Assembly: GCF_900961225.1 (NCBI RefSeq)
Contig: NZ_CAAHFN010000076.1
Coordinates: 186,001 to 250,000 of the forward strand
Direction: 5' to 3'
Length of the DNA stretch: 64,000 nt
From: Modicisalibacter radicis
GTDB lineage: Bacteria > Pseudomonadota > Gammaproteobacteria > Pseudomonadales > Halomonadaceae
Part shown: positions 26,896 through 36,301 of the stretch, piece by piece
Numbering within the stretch: the stretch's first letter is position 1
Layout: every line of letters starts with the position of its first letter
Program-made: the position numbers and the translations under genes
Notes under the pieces: generated by a model
What the model saw: the letters and a program-made list of their open reading frames with translations, nothing else
Told to the model about the DNA's origin: nothing
Databases searched by the model: none

Positions 26896-27129
26896 TCACT
26901 TCAGGCCGGCCCCCTTGAGCTCGGCTGCAAAGGAGTGGGAAACCCGATTCAGCTGGATCGGATCGACGCCGGGCAGCATCCTGCGCAATTCGGCAAACAG
27001 GCTCTCGGCCGTCTCGTGACGCCCCGAATAGATGAGCAGGAAAAGGTAGTGCTCGATCTGGGAATCGCTGTAGACGACCGCGTCGCGCTTTGCCCTGTCT
27101 TTCTTGGTAGTGATTCTCTGGATTGCCAT
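26896..27129 (-). CDS. Small hypothetical protein
   Basis: A 77-residue protein, basic at the N-terminus (TTKKDRAKRDAV) and helical in the middle (IEHYLFLLIYSGRHETAESLFAELRRML). I do not recognise the family. It is the downstream neighbour of motB on the same strand, 86 bases away. Residue composition looks like a real folded protein, with balanced charge and no low complexity. Confidence 0.5.
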   Translation of the reverse strand: MAIQRITTKKDRAKRDAVVYSDSQIEHYLFLLIYSGRHETAESLFAELRRMLPGVDPIQLNRVSHSFAAELKGAGLK

Positions 27130-27215
27130 CGCCCTGCCTAACCCTTCCTTCGTTCCATTCGGTCACGAATCGCGCGCTTACAGCGACTCGGCTGTCTCAC
27201 GCTAGCATACAACGT

Positions 27216-28175
27216 TCATGACCCTTCGGGTGCATGAATGATCAACTCGACGCGCCGATTGGCGGCCCGGCCCTCGGCCGTATCATTGGGCTCGAGCGGG
27301 TGGGTATCGGCATAGCCCACGGAACGCAGCCGCTCGGGAGCAATTCCCGCCGCGACCAGATAGCGCAGGATGGCCGTTGCACGGGCACTCGAAAGCTCCC
27401 AGTTGGACGGGTAACGCGGGGTATTGATCGGCACGCTATCGGTGTGCCCCTCGACCGACACCGTTCCCGCGTACTGGCCAAGCAGCGACACCAGACCCTG
27501 CACGACCCCCTGGCCCGGATCGGTCAACTCGGCATCGCCCGAGCCGAACAGCAGGTGATCCTGGATACGCAGGTTGATTCCGCCCTTGATCCGCGATACC
27601 TCGACGCCCTCGATCACCGGCAACGGCTTGGGAACCTTCAACTGCCACTCGCCGGCCACCTGGATGGCCGCCGCCTGGGCAGTGTTGCTGACCCAAGGTG
27701 CGGTAGCCACCGCACGCGCGGCCTGAAGCGCGTCGGGATGAATCTCGGCCACCGCGGGCATCCGTGTCACCAGCATACTCCGCCCGGCCACGCGCTGGGC
27801 AGCCGCCAGCGCATCGCGACTCAATGCCGGCGGTGCGAGCAGCGCCTCCAGCCGCACCCCGAGCGGCGAGGTCAATGGCCGCGGGCTGGCGACGGGTGCG
27901 ACCGTCACGGCATGCGCGGCGCCGATCGCTTCGGACGAGAGCGATGCGCCTGCCTCCACGGAGGTCTTCGCCGATACATTCGCCGCCAGGGCGCCCCGCA
28001 CGGCGCCCGCCAGATCGCCCACCTGACCGCTGACCGTCAACAACAGCACGAACAACGCCACCAGCAGCGTCATGATGTCCATGTAACTGATCATCCAGCC
28101 CTCGCCGTCACGCTCCTCGGGACGCAACGAGAGCAGGCGCTCATGGTGGTGACCGTCGCGATGATTCTCAAGCAT
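27216..28175 (-). CDS. motB: MotB-like flagellar stator protein with OmpA domain
   Basis: A 319-residue stator subunit. One membrane segment at about 33-50 begins with the ion-binding Asp33 in WMISYMDIMTLLVALF. The peptidoglycan-binding OmpA domain spans about 195-315 and contains VEGHTDSVPINTPRYPSNWELSSARA. Between them lies an unusually long Ala-rich linker (about 55-180) with four imperfect copies of a D/E-A-L/I-x-A-A-x-x-V motif. ATG at 28175 overlaps motA by 8 bases. It would anchor the stator and conduct ions; whether protons or sodium is not clear from sequence. Confidence 0.82.
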   Translation of the reverse strand: MLENHRDGHHHERLLSLRPEERDGEGWMISYMDIMTLLVALFVLLLTVSGQVGDLAGAVRGALAANVSAKTSVEAGASLSSEAIGAAHAVTVAPVASPRPLTSPLGVRLEALLAPPALSRDALAAAQRVAGRSMLVTRMPAVAEIHPDALQAARAVATAPWVSNTAQAAAIQVAGEWQLKVPKPLPVIEGVEVSRIKGGINLRIQDHLLFGSGDAELTDPGQGVVQGLVSLLGQYAGTVSVEGHTDSVPINTPRYPSNWELSSARATAILRYLVAAGIAPERLRSVGYADTHPLEPNDTAEGRAANRRVELIIHAPEGS

Positions 28176-28989
28176 TGGCGTTCGCGCCCTGGGGCGGTTC
28201 GGCCAGCGGCTTGCGGATCGGATCGCGGATCTCATCCTGATAGCTGGCCATGAACGAATTGAGCGTTTCCTCGATGAACGACGGCAGGCGGCGCTTGGAA
28301 ATCAGCGCCACGCCCTCGAGCACCATGTTCATGGCGATCAGACGCTGCTCGGTCCGGCGCTCGAGCTTTACCGCGATGGGCTTGCACACCAGATTGGCGA
28401 TCAGGATGCCATAGAAGGTAGAGAGCAGGGCCACCGCCATCCGCGGGCCGATGGAGGCGATATCGCCGACCTGCATGATCTCCAGCATGTTGACCAGGCC
28501 CACCAGCGTTCCGATCATGCCGAAGGCCGGCGCATAGGCGGCCATGGTCCGGAATATCTGCGCTTCGGCCAGCTCGCGCGCCTTGAGCCGGGCGATTCGC
28601 CAGCGCAGCAGATCGGTGATTTCCGATTCGCGCGTATTGTCGATGACCAGTTGTACGCCGGTACGCAGGAAAGGGTTGCGGGTCTGCTCCAGCGCGCGTT
28701 CGACCGAGCGTATGTCGCCCTTGAACCACAGCCGCGCCATGTCCACCAGCTCACGAGTGTCCTCTTCGACGTAGCTGTCTTCGCGCCGGAACACCACGCC
28801 GACCAGCCGCACCACACGCACGACTTCGCGCAGCGGATAGCTGATGAAGGTCGCCGCCAGCGTGCCGGCGAGCACGATCGCCAGGCCCGGCAGGTTGACG
28901 AAGCTCATCGCCGTGTCCGCGCTCAACAGTACGACGCAGGCCAGCAGCAGCACGCTGGCGCCTATGCCTATCAGGGTAGAAACATTCAT
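28168..28989 (-). CDS. motA: MotA-like flagellar stator channel protein
   Basis: Inner-membrane protein of 273 residues with four hydrophobic segments (about 5-25, 32-50, 150-175 and 185-205) and a cytoplasmic loop of about 90 residues. The motif APAFGMIGTLVGLVNML marks the MotA/TolQ/ExbB family, and length and loop fit MotA/PomA rather than ExbB. It forms the ion channel with the downstream MotB. ATG at 28989 is used; the in-frame extension upstream has no coding features. No other flagellar genes are in the window. Confidence 0.82.
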   Translation of the reverse strand: MNVSTLIGIGASVLLLACVVLLSADTAMSFVNLPGLAIVLAGTLAATFISYPLREVVRVVRLVGVVFRREDSYVEEDTRELVDMARLWFKGDIRSVERALEQTRNPFLRTGVQLVIDNTRESEITDLLRWRIARLKARELAEAQIFRTMAAYAPAFGMIGTLVGLVNMLEIMQVGDIASIGPRMAVALLSTFYGILIANLVCKPIAVKLERRTEQRLIAMNMVLEGVALISKRRLPSFIEETLNSFMASYQDEIRDPIRKPLAEPPQGANANA

Positions 28990-29230
28990 GTGAGACGAAT
29001 CCGCTCGGAGCCCAGGGTGGCTCCATGATAGCGATGGACTGCGGAGGCAAAGCCATGAAAAAGGGCTACAAATCGAGCTGTTCGGGCCTTCGCGGCCCTG
29101 CCGGCGCTCGCCGGGCGGAGGCGACCTGTCCATCGGGCATGGCTCGACACGACGAGCAGCAACGCGCGTGACGCCTACTCGAGAGTCACGATGGGCTGCG
29201 ACGCGATGCTTCGGCAGTGACGATCGCTTG

Positions 29231-29566
29231 TCAGAGGGGCTTGATATCGATCACATGGCCAATGATGCGGAAACCGGCCTTGCGCGCCGCCTTCTCGGCT
29301 TGAAGTTGCGCTTCGAGTTTGGAAATACTCGTCGATTGATGCTCGAAAACGGTATCCCACTCGAGCGGCTTGTTGCGGACCGCGAGCTTGACGACATACC
29401 CGGTCTTGATTGAACCACCCTTGGCGGGCGTACGCCTGGCCTTGGGAGCCAGTACACCGGCGCGACCTTCTGTTGTCCTGTCACGCTGCGGCTTGGCCGC
29501 TGGACCAAGAAAGGCGTTAATTTCCCGCTGCATATTCTGTTCGAACTCGTCTAACTCTGTCGCCAT
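29231..29566 (-). CDS. Hypothetical protein
   Basis: A 111-residue protein I do not recognise. The N-terminus is acidic and helical (TELDEFEQNMQREINAFLG), followed by a basic, Ala/Pro-rich middle and a C-terminal helix rich in Ala/Lys/Glu (SKLEAQLQAEKAARKAG). ATG at 29566 has AAGGG upstream at slightly long spacing. It lies in a group of small minus-strand genes near mvaT, so a nucleoid-associated role is conceivable but not shown. Confidence 0.5.
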   Translation of the reverse strand: MATELDEFEQNMQREINAFLGPAAKPQRDRTTEGRAGVLAPKARRTPAKGGSIKTGYVVKLAVRNKPLEWDTVFEHQSTSISKLEAQLQAEKAARKAGFRIIGHVIDIKPL

Positions 29567-29933
29567 TAATACACTTACCCTTTTCAGCGTCTGATATCGC
29601 GCACTGTACCATACTCGTCCCCGACCCGGCATAGGTTCACCGCCCCGGGCACGCGTTGCTGGAAGCCAAGCCCAGCAACACTGGTCATACCTGTGAGCAG
29701 GCAGGCTAGCTTGGCAATTGCCATTATATTTCAACTAAAGCGCTCACGAGACATGAAGAGCAACGTCGGGCCATCGGCAGGCATGGTGCCGCTGGCCCGC
29801 CCTGGATTCGTGAGTCGATCAATGGCGACTCCAGCCGTAAAGGCCTTTTACGTCAGGCCAGAACCATTGGCCGGATTCGGCGTGAACCAACCGACAAAGC
29901 GTTCGGCTCGGCTAGTGGAGCGATGATTCGCTT
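29567..29933. other. Intergenic region without a recognisable gene
   Basis: 367 bases between two small minus-strand genes. A plus-strand open frame of 77 codons (29693-29926) has no ribosome-binding site or recognisable sequence. Base composition is lower in GC than the surrounding genes. It probably carries the promoter of the 111-residue protein gene; I see nothing else. Confidence 0.35.
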
Positions 29934-30182
29934 TCAGGCGATACGCTCGAGTTCGATCAGTGTCCTGAGCAGTGCAACGACATCGGCGTCGCTTTGTCGA
30001 AACTCGCTCATCAATAGGCGCAGACGCTGTTCGAAGTTCTGCTGAGGGTCTGCGGCGGGTTCGTTCGACGGCGCCTCCATCTCCTTCAAGGCCCTGGCGA
30101 AGGCATCGTCGAGCTCACGGAACTTGCGTAGCTTCTCGCGTTCGTCCATCTGATGTGAATGCTTGGGATTCGATGCTTTCAT
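29934..30182 (-). CDS. Short MvaT-related protein lacking the DNA-binding domain
   Basis: An 82-residue protein resembling the N-terminal oligomerisation half of the MvaT encoded 231 bases upstream. The stretch QNFEQRLRLLMSEFRQSDAD parallels ELEFKERLEALMKEFNKSAS of MvaT, and the following DVVALL parallels DVIDML. It then stops, with no AT-hook-like C-terminal domain. Such truncated forms can mix with the full protein and weaken its silencing, as H-NST-type proteins do for H-NS; that role is inferred here. No strong ribosome-binding site is seen for either ATG (30182 or 30149). Confidence 0.55.
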   Translation of the reverse strand: MKASNPKHSHQMDEREKLRKFRELDDAFARALKEMEAPSNEPAADPQQNFEQRLRLLMSEFRQSDADVVALLRTLIELERIA

Positions 30183-30348
30183 TTATGAAAGTAGTGGTCC
30201 ATGGGCAATGATCGAGGAAACCGTGCTCGGATGAAGAGGGGCTGACGTATTCGGCATCAGCCGATCACCGCATGCCGCCCGCGCATACTAACGCGAAGGG
30301 CAGAGATTGCAAACAGGACTGCAGATGACGGGTGTGAAAACTGAAAAC

Positions 30349-30372
30349 ACCGGGCTGAGAGTTCAGCCCGGT
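30349..30372 (-). terminator. Rho-independent terminator of mvaT
   Basis: Perfect 10-bp stem ACCGGGCTGA / TCAGCCCGGT with a 4-base loop, 40 bases past the mvaT stop. On the minus strand it is followed by the T-rich stretch GTTTTCAGTTTTC, the usual layout of an intrinsic terminator. Confidence 0.85.
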
Positions 30373-30412
30373 CACTTCGAGCGATCGTTCGACACGATTT
30401 CGCCGTGAAAAT

Positions 30413-30796
30413 TCAGTCTTCGGTACGCACGAGCCAGGATTCGACGGTTTCGGCACCGTGCTCATCCTTCCACACCTTGAGCGTCTTCTGGTTGCCGCCG
30501 CGGGTTTCCACGACTTCACCGGTATGCGGGTTCTTGTAGATCTTCAGCTTGCGCTTGCGACGGCCGCTGGTGCTGGTCGCTTTCGGCTTGCTGCCTGAAG
30601 CGGAGTCCTGCTGCCTGGGATCGAGCATGTCGATCACGTCGCTGGCGCTCTTGTTGAACTCTTTCATCAAGGCTTCGAGGCGCTCCTTGAACTCGAGCTC
30701 GGACTTCAGGCGCTGATCACCTTCAAGCTGCTTCAACTCGTCGCTCAGCTGCTTGAGCAGCTGTTCTTTCTTCATGTATTCGCTTAACAGTGACAT
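30413..30796 (-). CDS. mvaT: MvaT-family H-NS-like nucleoid protein
   Basis: A 127-residue xenogeneic silencer of the MvaT type found in pseudomonads and relatives. The N-terminal coiled coil (about 1-60) drives oligomerisation. A basic linker (SGRRKRKLKIYKNPHTGE) leads into the C-terminal domain with ETRGGNQKTLKVWKDEHG, the region that inserts into the minor groove of AT-rich DNA. GGAAGG lies ten bases before the ATG. It has its own terminator. The AT-rich accessory DNA at the right end of the window would be a natural target. Confidence 0.88.
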   Translation of the reverse strand: MSLLSEYMKKEQLLKQLSDELKQLEGDQRLKSELEFKERLEALMKEFNKSASDVIDMLDPRQQDSASGSKPKATSTSGRRKRKLKIYKNPHTGEVVETRGGNQKTLKVWKDEHGAETVESWLVRTED

Positions 30797-31038
30797 GCGC
30801 TAATAACCTTCCATACGTTTTTGGGGATGCCATCCCATTATCGGCATTACGGGGCAATTTGCCAAGTACCCGATTTAGCCGTCACCCAAAACTCATTAAA
30901 TTTATTTCTGCAGTAGCGTTAATCGAAACGGCCGGGTTATTCGACGACCATCACGCGTCTGCTTCGCGCGGCCCGCCGAGCGCTCTGCCGGCTCATTCGT
31001 GTCGGGGCTGGCACCAACGCACTAAAGCCCGCCCCACT

Positions 31039-32430
31039 TTACAGCCACAGGGCCGCCAGCCAGCCAAACAGAATCAACGGTATGTTGTAGTGAATGAAAG
31101 TCGGCACCACGGAATCCCATATGTGGTCGTGCTGACGATCGACATTCAACCCGGAAGTCGGCCCCAGGGTCGAGTCGGAAGCCGGCGAGCCGGCATCGCC
31201 CAGCGCCGCCGCGGTACCCACCAGGGCGACCGTGGCCAACTCGGAAAAGCCGAACTGGACGGCCAGCGGGACATAGATGGCGGCGATGATCGGGATCGTC
31301 GAAAACGACGAGCCGATACCCAGGGTGATGAACAACCCCACCAGCAGCATGACCAGCGCCGCCAACCCCCGATTGTCGCCGATCACTGCGAACGCCTGTT
31401 GAACCAGCGTATCGATCTCGCCGGTGGCCTTCATCACGGCGGCAAATCCGGCGGCGGCGATCATGATGAAACCGATCAGCGCCATCATGCGCATCCCCGA
31501 AGTGAACAGGTCGTCGGCTTCGCGCCACTTGAAGACGCCGCCCAACGACAGCAGGCCGAAGCCGACCAGTCCGCCGAGAATCATCGAGCCGCTGTAGAGC
31601 TGAATGCCCAGCGCGGCGACGATCGCCACCACCGACATCGCCAGCCCCAGCGGGCGTATCGCGGCCTCGCGGTCGGGATCCGGCGTCGCTCGCGCCGCGC
31701 GCTGCTGCTGTGTCGTGGGCTGCGGGTCACCGACGGCAAGCGCCCGTTGGGGATAGTCGCGCGGCCGACGATAGCTGAACAGCAGCGCCACCAATAGCCC
31801 CACCGCCATGCCCGCGACGGGGATGCCCATCGCCAGCGGCACCATGCCCCGCGATACCTCGAGCCCCAGCGCCCGGCCCGCCTCGTTGATGTTGGCCAGC
31901 AAAATGTCGTTGAGAAAGATCGCCCCGAAGCCCACCGGCAACAACATGTAGGGCGCCGTGAGGCCGAAGGTCAGGACACAGGCCACGGCACGTCGATCGA
32001 GGCGCAACCGGTTCATCATCGCGAGCAGTGGTGGAATCAGAATCGGGATGAAGGCGATATGCACGGGGATCAGGTTCTGCGAGGAGATCGCCACCAGCAG
32101 CACCGAGCTCAACAGCAGCGCCTTGACCATGGCCTGACGTCGCTCCGTGGCCTCCTGTCCCAGCAGCCGGATCAGGCGCTGCGCGAGCAGCTCCGGCAAG
32201 CCGGCCCGCGAGATCGCCACCGCGAACGCCCCCAGCGTGGCATAGGCCAACGCCACCTTGGCGCCGCCGCCGACGCCGTCGTTGAAGGCCGCGATGGTAT
32301 CCGCCAGCGACAGCCCGCCCGCCAGGCCGCCGACCAGCGCCCCGACGATCAGCGCGAAGACCACCGACACCCGTGCCAGCGATAGCCCCACCATGACCAG
32401 TACGGCCAGAATTACCGCATTCATTGTCAT
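31039..32430 (-). CDS. NhaC-family Na+/H+ antiporter-like protein
   Basis: Integral membrane protein of about 463 residues with a dozen hydrophobic segments. Family features include [21 protein letters not shown], the [19 protein letters not shown] re-entrant-like motif, and [19 protein letters not shown] near the C-terminus. Such proteins exchange sodium for protons; some relatives carry amino acids or carboxylates. ATG at 32430 is the first start, but ATG at 32424 has GGGGG at better spacing. It is monocistronic by position, 243 bases from mvaT. Sodium export would suit a halophile. Confidence 0.8.
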   Translation of the reverse strand: MTMNAVILAVLVMVGLSLARVSVVFALIVGALVGGLAGGLSLADTIAAFNDGVGGGAKVALAYATLGAFAVAISRAGLPELLAQRLIRLLGQEATERRQAMVKALLLSSVLLVAISSQNLIPVHIAFIPILIPPLLAMMNRLRLDRRAVACVLTFGLTAPYMLLPVGFGAIFLNDILLANINEAGRALGLEVSRGMVPLAMGIPVAGMAVGLLVALLFSYRRPRDYPQRALAVGDPQPTTQQQRAARATPDPDREAAIRPLGLAMSVVAIVAALGIQLYSGSMILGGLVGFGLLSLGGVFKWREADDLFTSGMRMMALIGFIMIAAAGFAAVMKATGEIDTLVQQAFAVIGDNRGLAALVMLLVGLFITLGIGSSFSTIPIIAAIYVPLAVQFGFSELATVALVGTAAALGDAGSPASDSTLGPTSGLNVDRQHDHIWDSVVPTFIHYNIPLILFGWLAALWL

Positions 32431-32822
32431 CCCCCGTCCGCTTTTCGGCCCCTGCAGCATGGCGCCGCCAAAAAGCCGGGGATTCTACCAGAGAGTGTCA
32501 GCCGATGGTGGCCTGCGCTGAGTGTCGAGGCCACGACCAAGCTGTCACACAAGCTTCAAGAAAGCGTCGTCGCGATGCAATCGGTGCCGCGCATCCTGAA
32601 TTCAGGATCATTGCCGGCAACAGACGATCCGCGGTTCAGACAAGGGAAACTGTCGTTCAGCGCGTCACGGAAGCGCGGCGCGGGAAGCGCCACACGGAGC
32701 GGGCCCAGGGGAACACCGGCGCCGCACGGCAGGAAGCCGTTCAGGGAGATAGTCATCTTAACGCCACGGGGCCCGTCGAGGTCGACCGTGGCGTCTTTGT
32801 GTCGGGAACAGCCCCAGCGAAA
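32431..32822. other. Intergenic region with a hairpin past the aminotransferase gene
   Basis: 392 bases without a gene. The inverted repeat ACGCCACGG / CCGTGGCGT at 32761-32794 (16-base loop), 29 bases beyond the aminotransferase stop, may end the long catabolic operon; TTAAGAT follows on the minus strand. The part near 32430 must hold the antiporter promoter. The palindrome CCTGAATTCAGG occurs within it. Confidence 0.45.
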
Positions 32823-33761
32823 TCAGACGGCCTGCAGCCAGTCGCCATAGGCCGCCAGGTCGCTGGCCAGATCGCCACGCACCAGCCGCCGATAAAGTCC
32901 CTGGAGCTCGCGGGTGACCGGGCGTTGATCGCCGCGGCCGATGCGCCGTCCGTCCAGTTCGCGAATCGGCAGAATCTCGGCCGCGGTTCCGGTGAAGAAC
33001 GCCTCGTCGGCGGTGTAGAGCTCATCGCGGGTAATGCGCCGTTCGCGCACCGCCATTCCCAGGCGCTCGCGCGCCAACGTGATCACGCTGTCGCGGGTGA
33101 TGCCCTGCAGGCACGAGGTCACCTCCGGGGTATGCAGCACGCCGTCGCGGACCAGGAAGACGTTCTCGGCCGAGCCCTCGGCGACGTAACCCTCGGGGTC
33201 GAGCATCAGGGTCTCGTCGAAGCCCGCCTTGACCGCGGTGTTCAATGCCAGCATCGAGTTGACATAGTGGCCGTTGGTCTTGGCCCGACACAGGCTGATG
33301 TTGACGTGGTGGCGGCTCCACGAAGAGGTCAGCACCCGCAGCCCCTCTTCGGCGGCGTGCGGCGAGATGTAGTGAGCGAGATGCCAGGCGGGAATCATCA
33401 CATGGGTGGTCAGGCCTGCGGCGCGCAGCCCCATGCCCTCGGCGCCCAGAAATACCGTCGGCTTGAGGTAGGCATCGCTCAGCGCGTTGCGACGTAACGC
33501 CTCGCATTGCGCGTCGAGCAATGCCGGGGCGTCGAAATCGAGCGGAATATCCAGCGCGTGGGCGCTATCCAGCAGTCGCCGGACATGCGCATCGGCACGG
33601 AACAGGTGGACGCCTTTCGGGCCGTCGTAGGCACGCACGCCCTCGAAGCAGCCCATCCCGTAATGCAGGGTATGGGTGAGCAGATGCATCCGGGCATCGC
33701 GCCACGCCAACCACTCGCCATCGAGCCAGAACCAGCCATCGCGGTCGCTGATCGACTGCAT
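32823..33761 (-). CDS. ilvE: Branched-chain-type aminotransferase (fold type IV)
   Basis: PLP enzyme of 312 residues. The cofactor Lys161 lies in LCRAKTNGHYVNSM; family signatures EGSAENVFLVRDG and GITRDSVITLARERLG follow, and the small-domain start MHLLTHTLHYGMGCFEGVRAY is typical of IlvE. It would transfer amino groups between branched-chain amino acids and 2-oxoglutarate. Position as the last gene of a catabolic operon suggests it may act on a pathway product instead of serving biosynthesis. GGGAGA precedes the ATG. Confidence 0.82.
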   Translation of the reverse strand: MQSISDRDGWFWLDGEWLAWRDARMHLLTHTLHYGMGCFEGVRAYDGPKGVHLFRADAHVRRLLDSAHALDIPLDFDAPALLDAQCEALRRNALSDAYLKPTVFLGAEGMGLRAAGLTTHVMIPAWHLAHYISPHAAEEGLRVLTSSWSRHHVNISLCRAKTNGHYVNSMLALNTAVKAGFDETLMLDPEGYVAEGSAENVFLVRDGVLHTPEVTSCLQGITRDSVITLARERLGMAVRERRITRDELYTADEAFFTGTAAEILPIRELDGRRIGRGDQRPVTRELQGLYRRLVRGDLASDLAAYGDWLQAV

Positions 33762-33799
33762 GTCACTCTCCCCGTAGCTTGAACGATGAGCGTATCCGA

Positions 33800-35083
33800 T
33801 CACCTGCCGAACCGATCCGGCCGGAACGGCGAGATATCCAGCGCCGGAGTCTCGCCGTCGACCAATTGCCCGATCAGCTGCGCGCTGGCGGCCGAGAGCG
33901 TCCAACCGAAAGTCCCGTGGCCGGTGTTGAAATACAGGTTGTCGAGCTTGGCCTGGCCGATGATCGGCGGCCCATCGGGGGTCATCGGCCGAAAGCCCGT
34001 CCACGACTCGGCCCGGTCGAGATCGGCGGCTCCGGGAAAGCGCGATTCCACCGCCTGGCGAATGGTCGCCAGGCGTGCCTCGGGTATCCGCCGGTCGAAT
34101 TCGTCCAGCTCGACGAAGCCGGTGGCCCGCAGGCGATCGCCCAGGCGCGTTGCCGCGACCTTGTAGCGGTCATCGATCACCGTCGAACGCGGCGCCCGCC
34201 CGGGGTCCTCGATCGGTGCCGTCAACGAGTAGCCCTTGATCGGGTAGATCGGCAGCCTGACACCGACCGCCTCGGCCAGCCCCGGCGACTGGCAACCGGC
34301 CGAGACCACCAGCGCATCCACCTCCAGCGTCTCGCCTTCGCGGGACGAAGCCGCGTTTGCCGGCACCAGTTGCAGGGCCCGCACCACGCCGCGCTCACGC
34401 ACGAGCTCGCGAACCTCGGTGGCATAACGGAAGGCGACGCCGAGCCGCTCGCACTCGACGGCCAGTGCCTGGGTAAAGCGCTGGCAGTCCCCCGTGCCGT
34501 CGCCGGGCAGCCGCAACGCGCCGACCAGTGGCGCATCGCCGCGCAGCCCCGGCTCGACCTCGGCCAGTCCCTCGGGTGTCAGCCATTGGTGATCGATACC
34601 CATCTCGCTGAGCAGCCCCGCGGTAGCCTTGAGCCCCTCGGCGGTCGCCGCGTCGCTGGCCAGGTCGATCAGCCCGCCGTGATTGCCATCGAAGGCCAGG
34701 TCCAGGCTGTCCTCGAGATCGAGGAAGCATTGCCGGCTGTACGTGCCCAGGCGCAGCATCGCCCGCCTGTTGGCCTCGAAAACCCCCGGCGCGTTGGCGA
34801 AGCGCCAGGTCGCGGTCAGAAAGCGTAGCGTCCATGGCGTCGGCGGCATGCGCATCTTCAGCGGGCCGCTGGACTTGACCAGCCATGGCAGGGCCTTCTT
34901 GATCATCGCCGGCGAGGCCCACGGATAGACGTAACCGTAGGAGCGCTGGCCGGCGTTGCCGCGACTGGTTTCCAGGCCCGCGGCATCGAGGCGCTCGACC
35001 ACACTGACCCGATGGCCACGACAGGCCAGCGCATGCGCGGTCGTCACCCCGACCACCCCGGCGCCGATAATGGCGATATGCAT
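33800..35083 (-). CDS. DadA-like FAD-dependent amino acid dehydrogenase
   Basis: A 427-residue flavoprotein of the DAO family. FAD-binding motif IAIIGAGVVGVTTAHALA sits at the N-terminus, followed by TSRGNAGQRSYGYVYPW; the C-terminal part has GFRPMTPDGPPIIG and NTGHGTFGWTLS, as in D-amino acid dehydrogenase DadA. It would deaminate a D- or cyclic amino acid to the keto or imino acid at the membrane. ATG at 35083 has GGAG five bases upstream; a GTG two codons earlier is less likely. It lies in the operon with RidA, which destroys enamine/imine products of such enzymes. Confidence 0.8.
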   Translation of the reverse strand: MHIAIIGAGVVGVTTAHALACRGHRVSVVERLDAAGLETSRGNAGQRSYGYVYPWASPAMIKKALPWLVKSSGPLKMRMPPTPWTLRFLTATWRFANAPGVFEANRRAMLRLGTYSRQCFLDLEDSLDLAFDGNHGGLIDLASDAATAEGLKATAGLLSEMGIDHQWLTPEGLAEVEPGLRGDAPLVGALRLPGDGTGDCQRFTQALAVECERLGVAFRYATEVRELVRERGVVRALQLVPANAASSREGETLEVDALVVSAGCQSPGLAEAVGVRLPIYPIKGYSLTAPIEDPGRAPRSTVIDDRYKVAATRLGDRLRATGFVELDEFDRRIPEARLATIRQAVESRFPGAADLDRAESWTGFRPMTPDGPPIIGQAKLDNLYFNTGHGTFGWTLSAASAQLIGQLVDGETPALDISPFRPDRFGR

Positions 35084-35137
35084 GGCCACTCCCCGTATCC
35101 GGCCGCCCAGGATCGCCGACGGCCACGTTGGATGAAT

Positions 35138-36301
35138 TCAATCCGATGTTTTCAGTGCGTCAGCGACGACGCCATCCGCGGCATCGAGATCGGCATGTGC
35201 GGCCCAGCCCCGGCGCCAGCCATCGATCAGCTCACGCTGGTGCGGCTGCAGCGCCTGGTAGCCCCAGGCGGCGATCTCGGCATCCTGCGGGTCGGCCACG
35301 TCGATGGCGCTGCCGGCCAGCCGGGCGATGACCGCATGGCCGCACAGCGGCACATAGCCCTCGGAATAGCCGCCCTCGTGGATCATCACCAGGCGCCCCT
35401 CGCAGAACCGCTGGGCCAGGCCCTTGAGCTGCGCGGTCAGCGCCGCGAAGGCGCTGCTGTTGAGCAGCATCTTGCCCAGCGGGTCCTTGCCGCAGGCGTC
35501 AAAGCCGCAGGCGACGACGATCAGCTCGGGCCGGAACGCCGCGAGCGCTGGCAACACCAAACGCTGCATGGCGTAGCGATAGGCCCCGACGCCGCAACCC
35601 GGCGGCAGCGGCAGGTTTAGGTTGCTCCCCGACCCCGCCCCTTTACCCTGCTCGTCGAACTCACCAGTGTCCAGCGGGTAGCTGCCGGCCTGGTGCAGCG
35701 AGATCGTCAGCACGTCAGGATCGTCGTAGAACGCCGCCTGGCTGCCGTTGCCGTGATGCACGTCCCAGTCGAGGATGGCGACCCGCCCCACCTGGCCCAG
35801 CGCGCGAGCGCGTCGCACCGCAACGGGAATGTTGCCCAGCAGGCAGAAACCGCGCCCGCGATCGGCCTCGGCATGGTGTCCGGGCGGGCGGCACAGCGCA
35901 TAGGCGTTGCTCCGCCGACCCCGTGCCACGTCCTCGATGGCAGCGATCGCCAGCCCGGCGGACTGCTTCGCCGCCGCCAGGCTGCCGGCGGTATACGGCG
36001 CGCAATCGCCGCCGTCGCCCAGGCCACGCCGGCTGCCGGCCTCGAGCTCGTCCAGGTAGCGTGGTGTATGGAAACGCTCGAGATCCTCGCGGGTGGCCGG
36101 CGGTGACTTGCCGACCGTCAGCTCATCGATCAGCCCCGAGACCTCGAGCAGGTTCTTGAGCCGGCGCTTGCTTTCCGGGCTCTCCGAGGCCGGCTGCGGC
36201 TGCAGGTACGCGCCGGGCGCCGAGAACACCCCGATCGCTCCCGGGTCGTGCCAGAAGCAGCGTTCGTGCCAGTAGAAACCGGTCGCCTTAGAGCCAGTCA
36301 T
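35138..36301 (-). CDS. Histone-deacetylase-family amidohydrolase, first copy
   Basis: Zinc-dependent deacetylase of 387 residues. Active-site elements are all present: His142-His143 (RPPGHHAEADRGRGFC), metal ligands Asp180 and His182 (DWDVHHGNG) and Asp268 (GFDACGKDP), and Tyr312 (EGGYSEG). Bacterial members remove acetyl groups from acetylpolyamines or similar small amides. ATG at 36301 overlaps the cyclodeaminase stop by 4 bases. It belongs to the class II-like bacterial group and is clearly different in sequence from the second copy at 37661-38707, so the two may act on different amides. Confidence 0.83.
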   Translation of the reverse strand: MTGSKATGFYWHERCFWHDPGAIGVFSAPGAYLQPQPASESPESKRRLKNLLEVSGLIDELTVGKSPPATREDLERFHTPRYLDELEAGSRRGLGDGGDCAPYTAGSLAAAKQSAGLAIAAIEDVARGRRSNAYALCRPPGHHAEADRGRGFCLLGNIPVAVRRARALGQVGRVAILDWDVHHGNGSQAAFYDDPDVLTISLHQAGSYPLDTGEFDEQGKGAGSGSNLNLPLPPGCGVGAYRYAMQRLVLPALAAFRPELIVVACGFDACGKDPLGKMLLNSSAFAALTAQLKGLAQRFCEGRLVMIHEGGYSEGYVPLCGHAVIARLAGSAIDVADPQDAEIAAWGYQALQPHQRELIDGWRRGWAAHADLDAADGVVADALKTSD

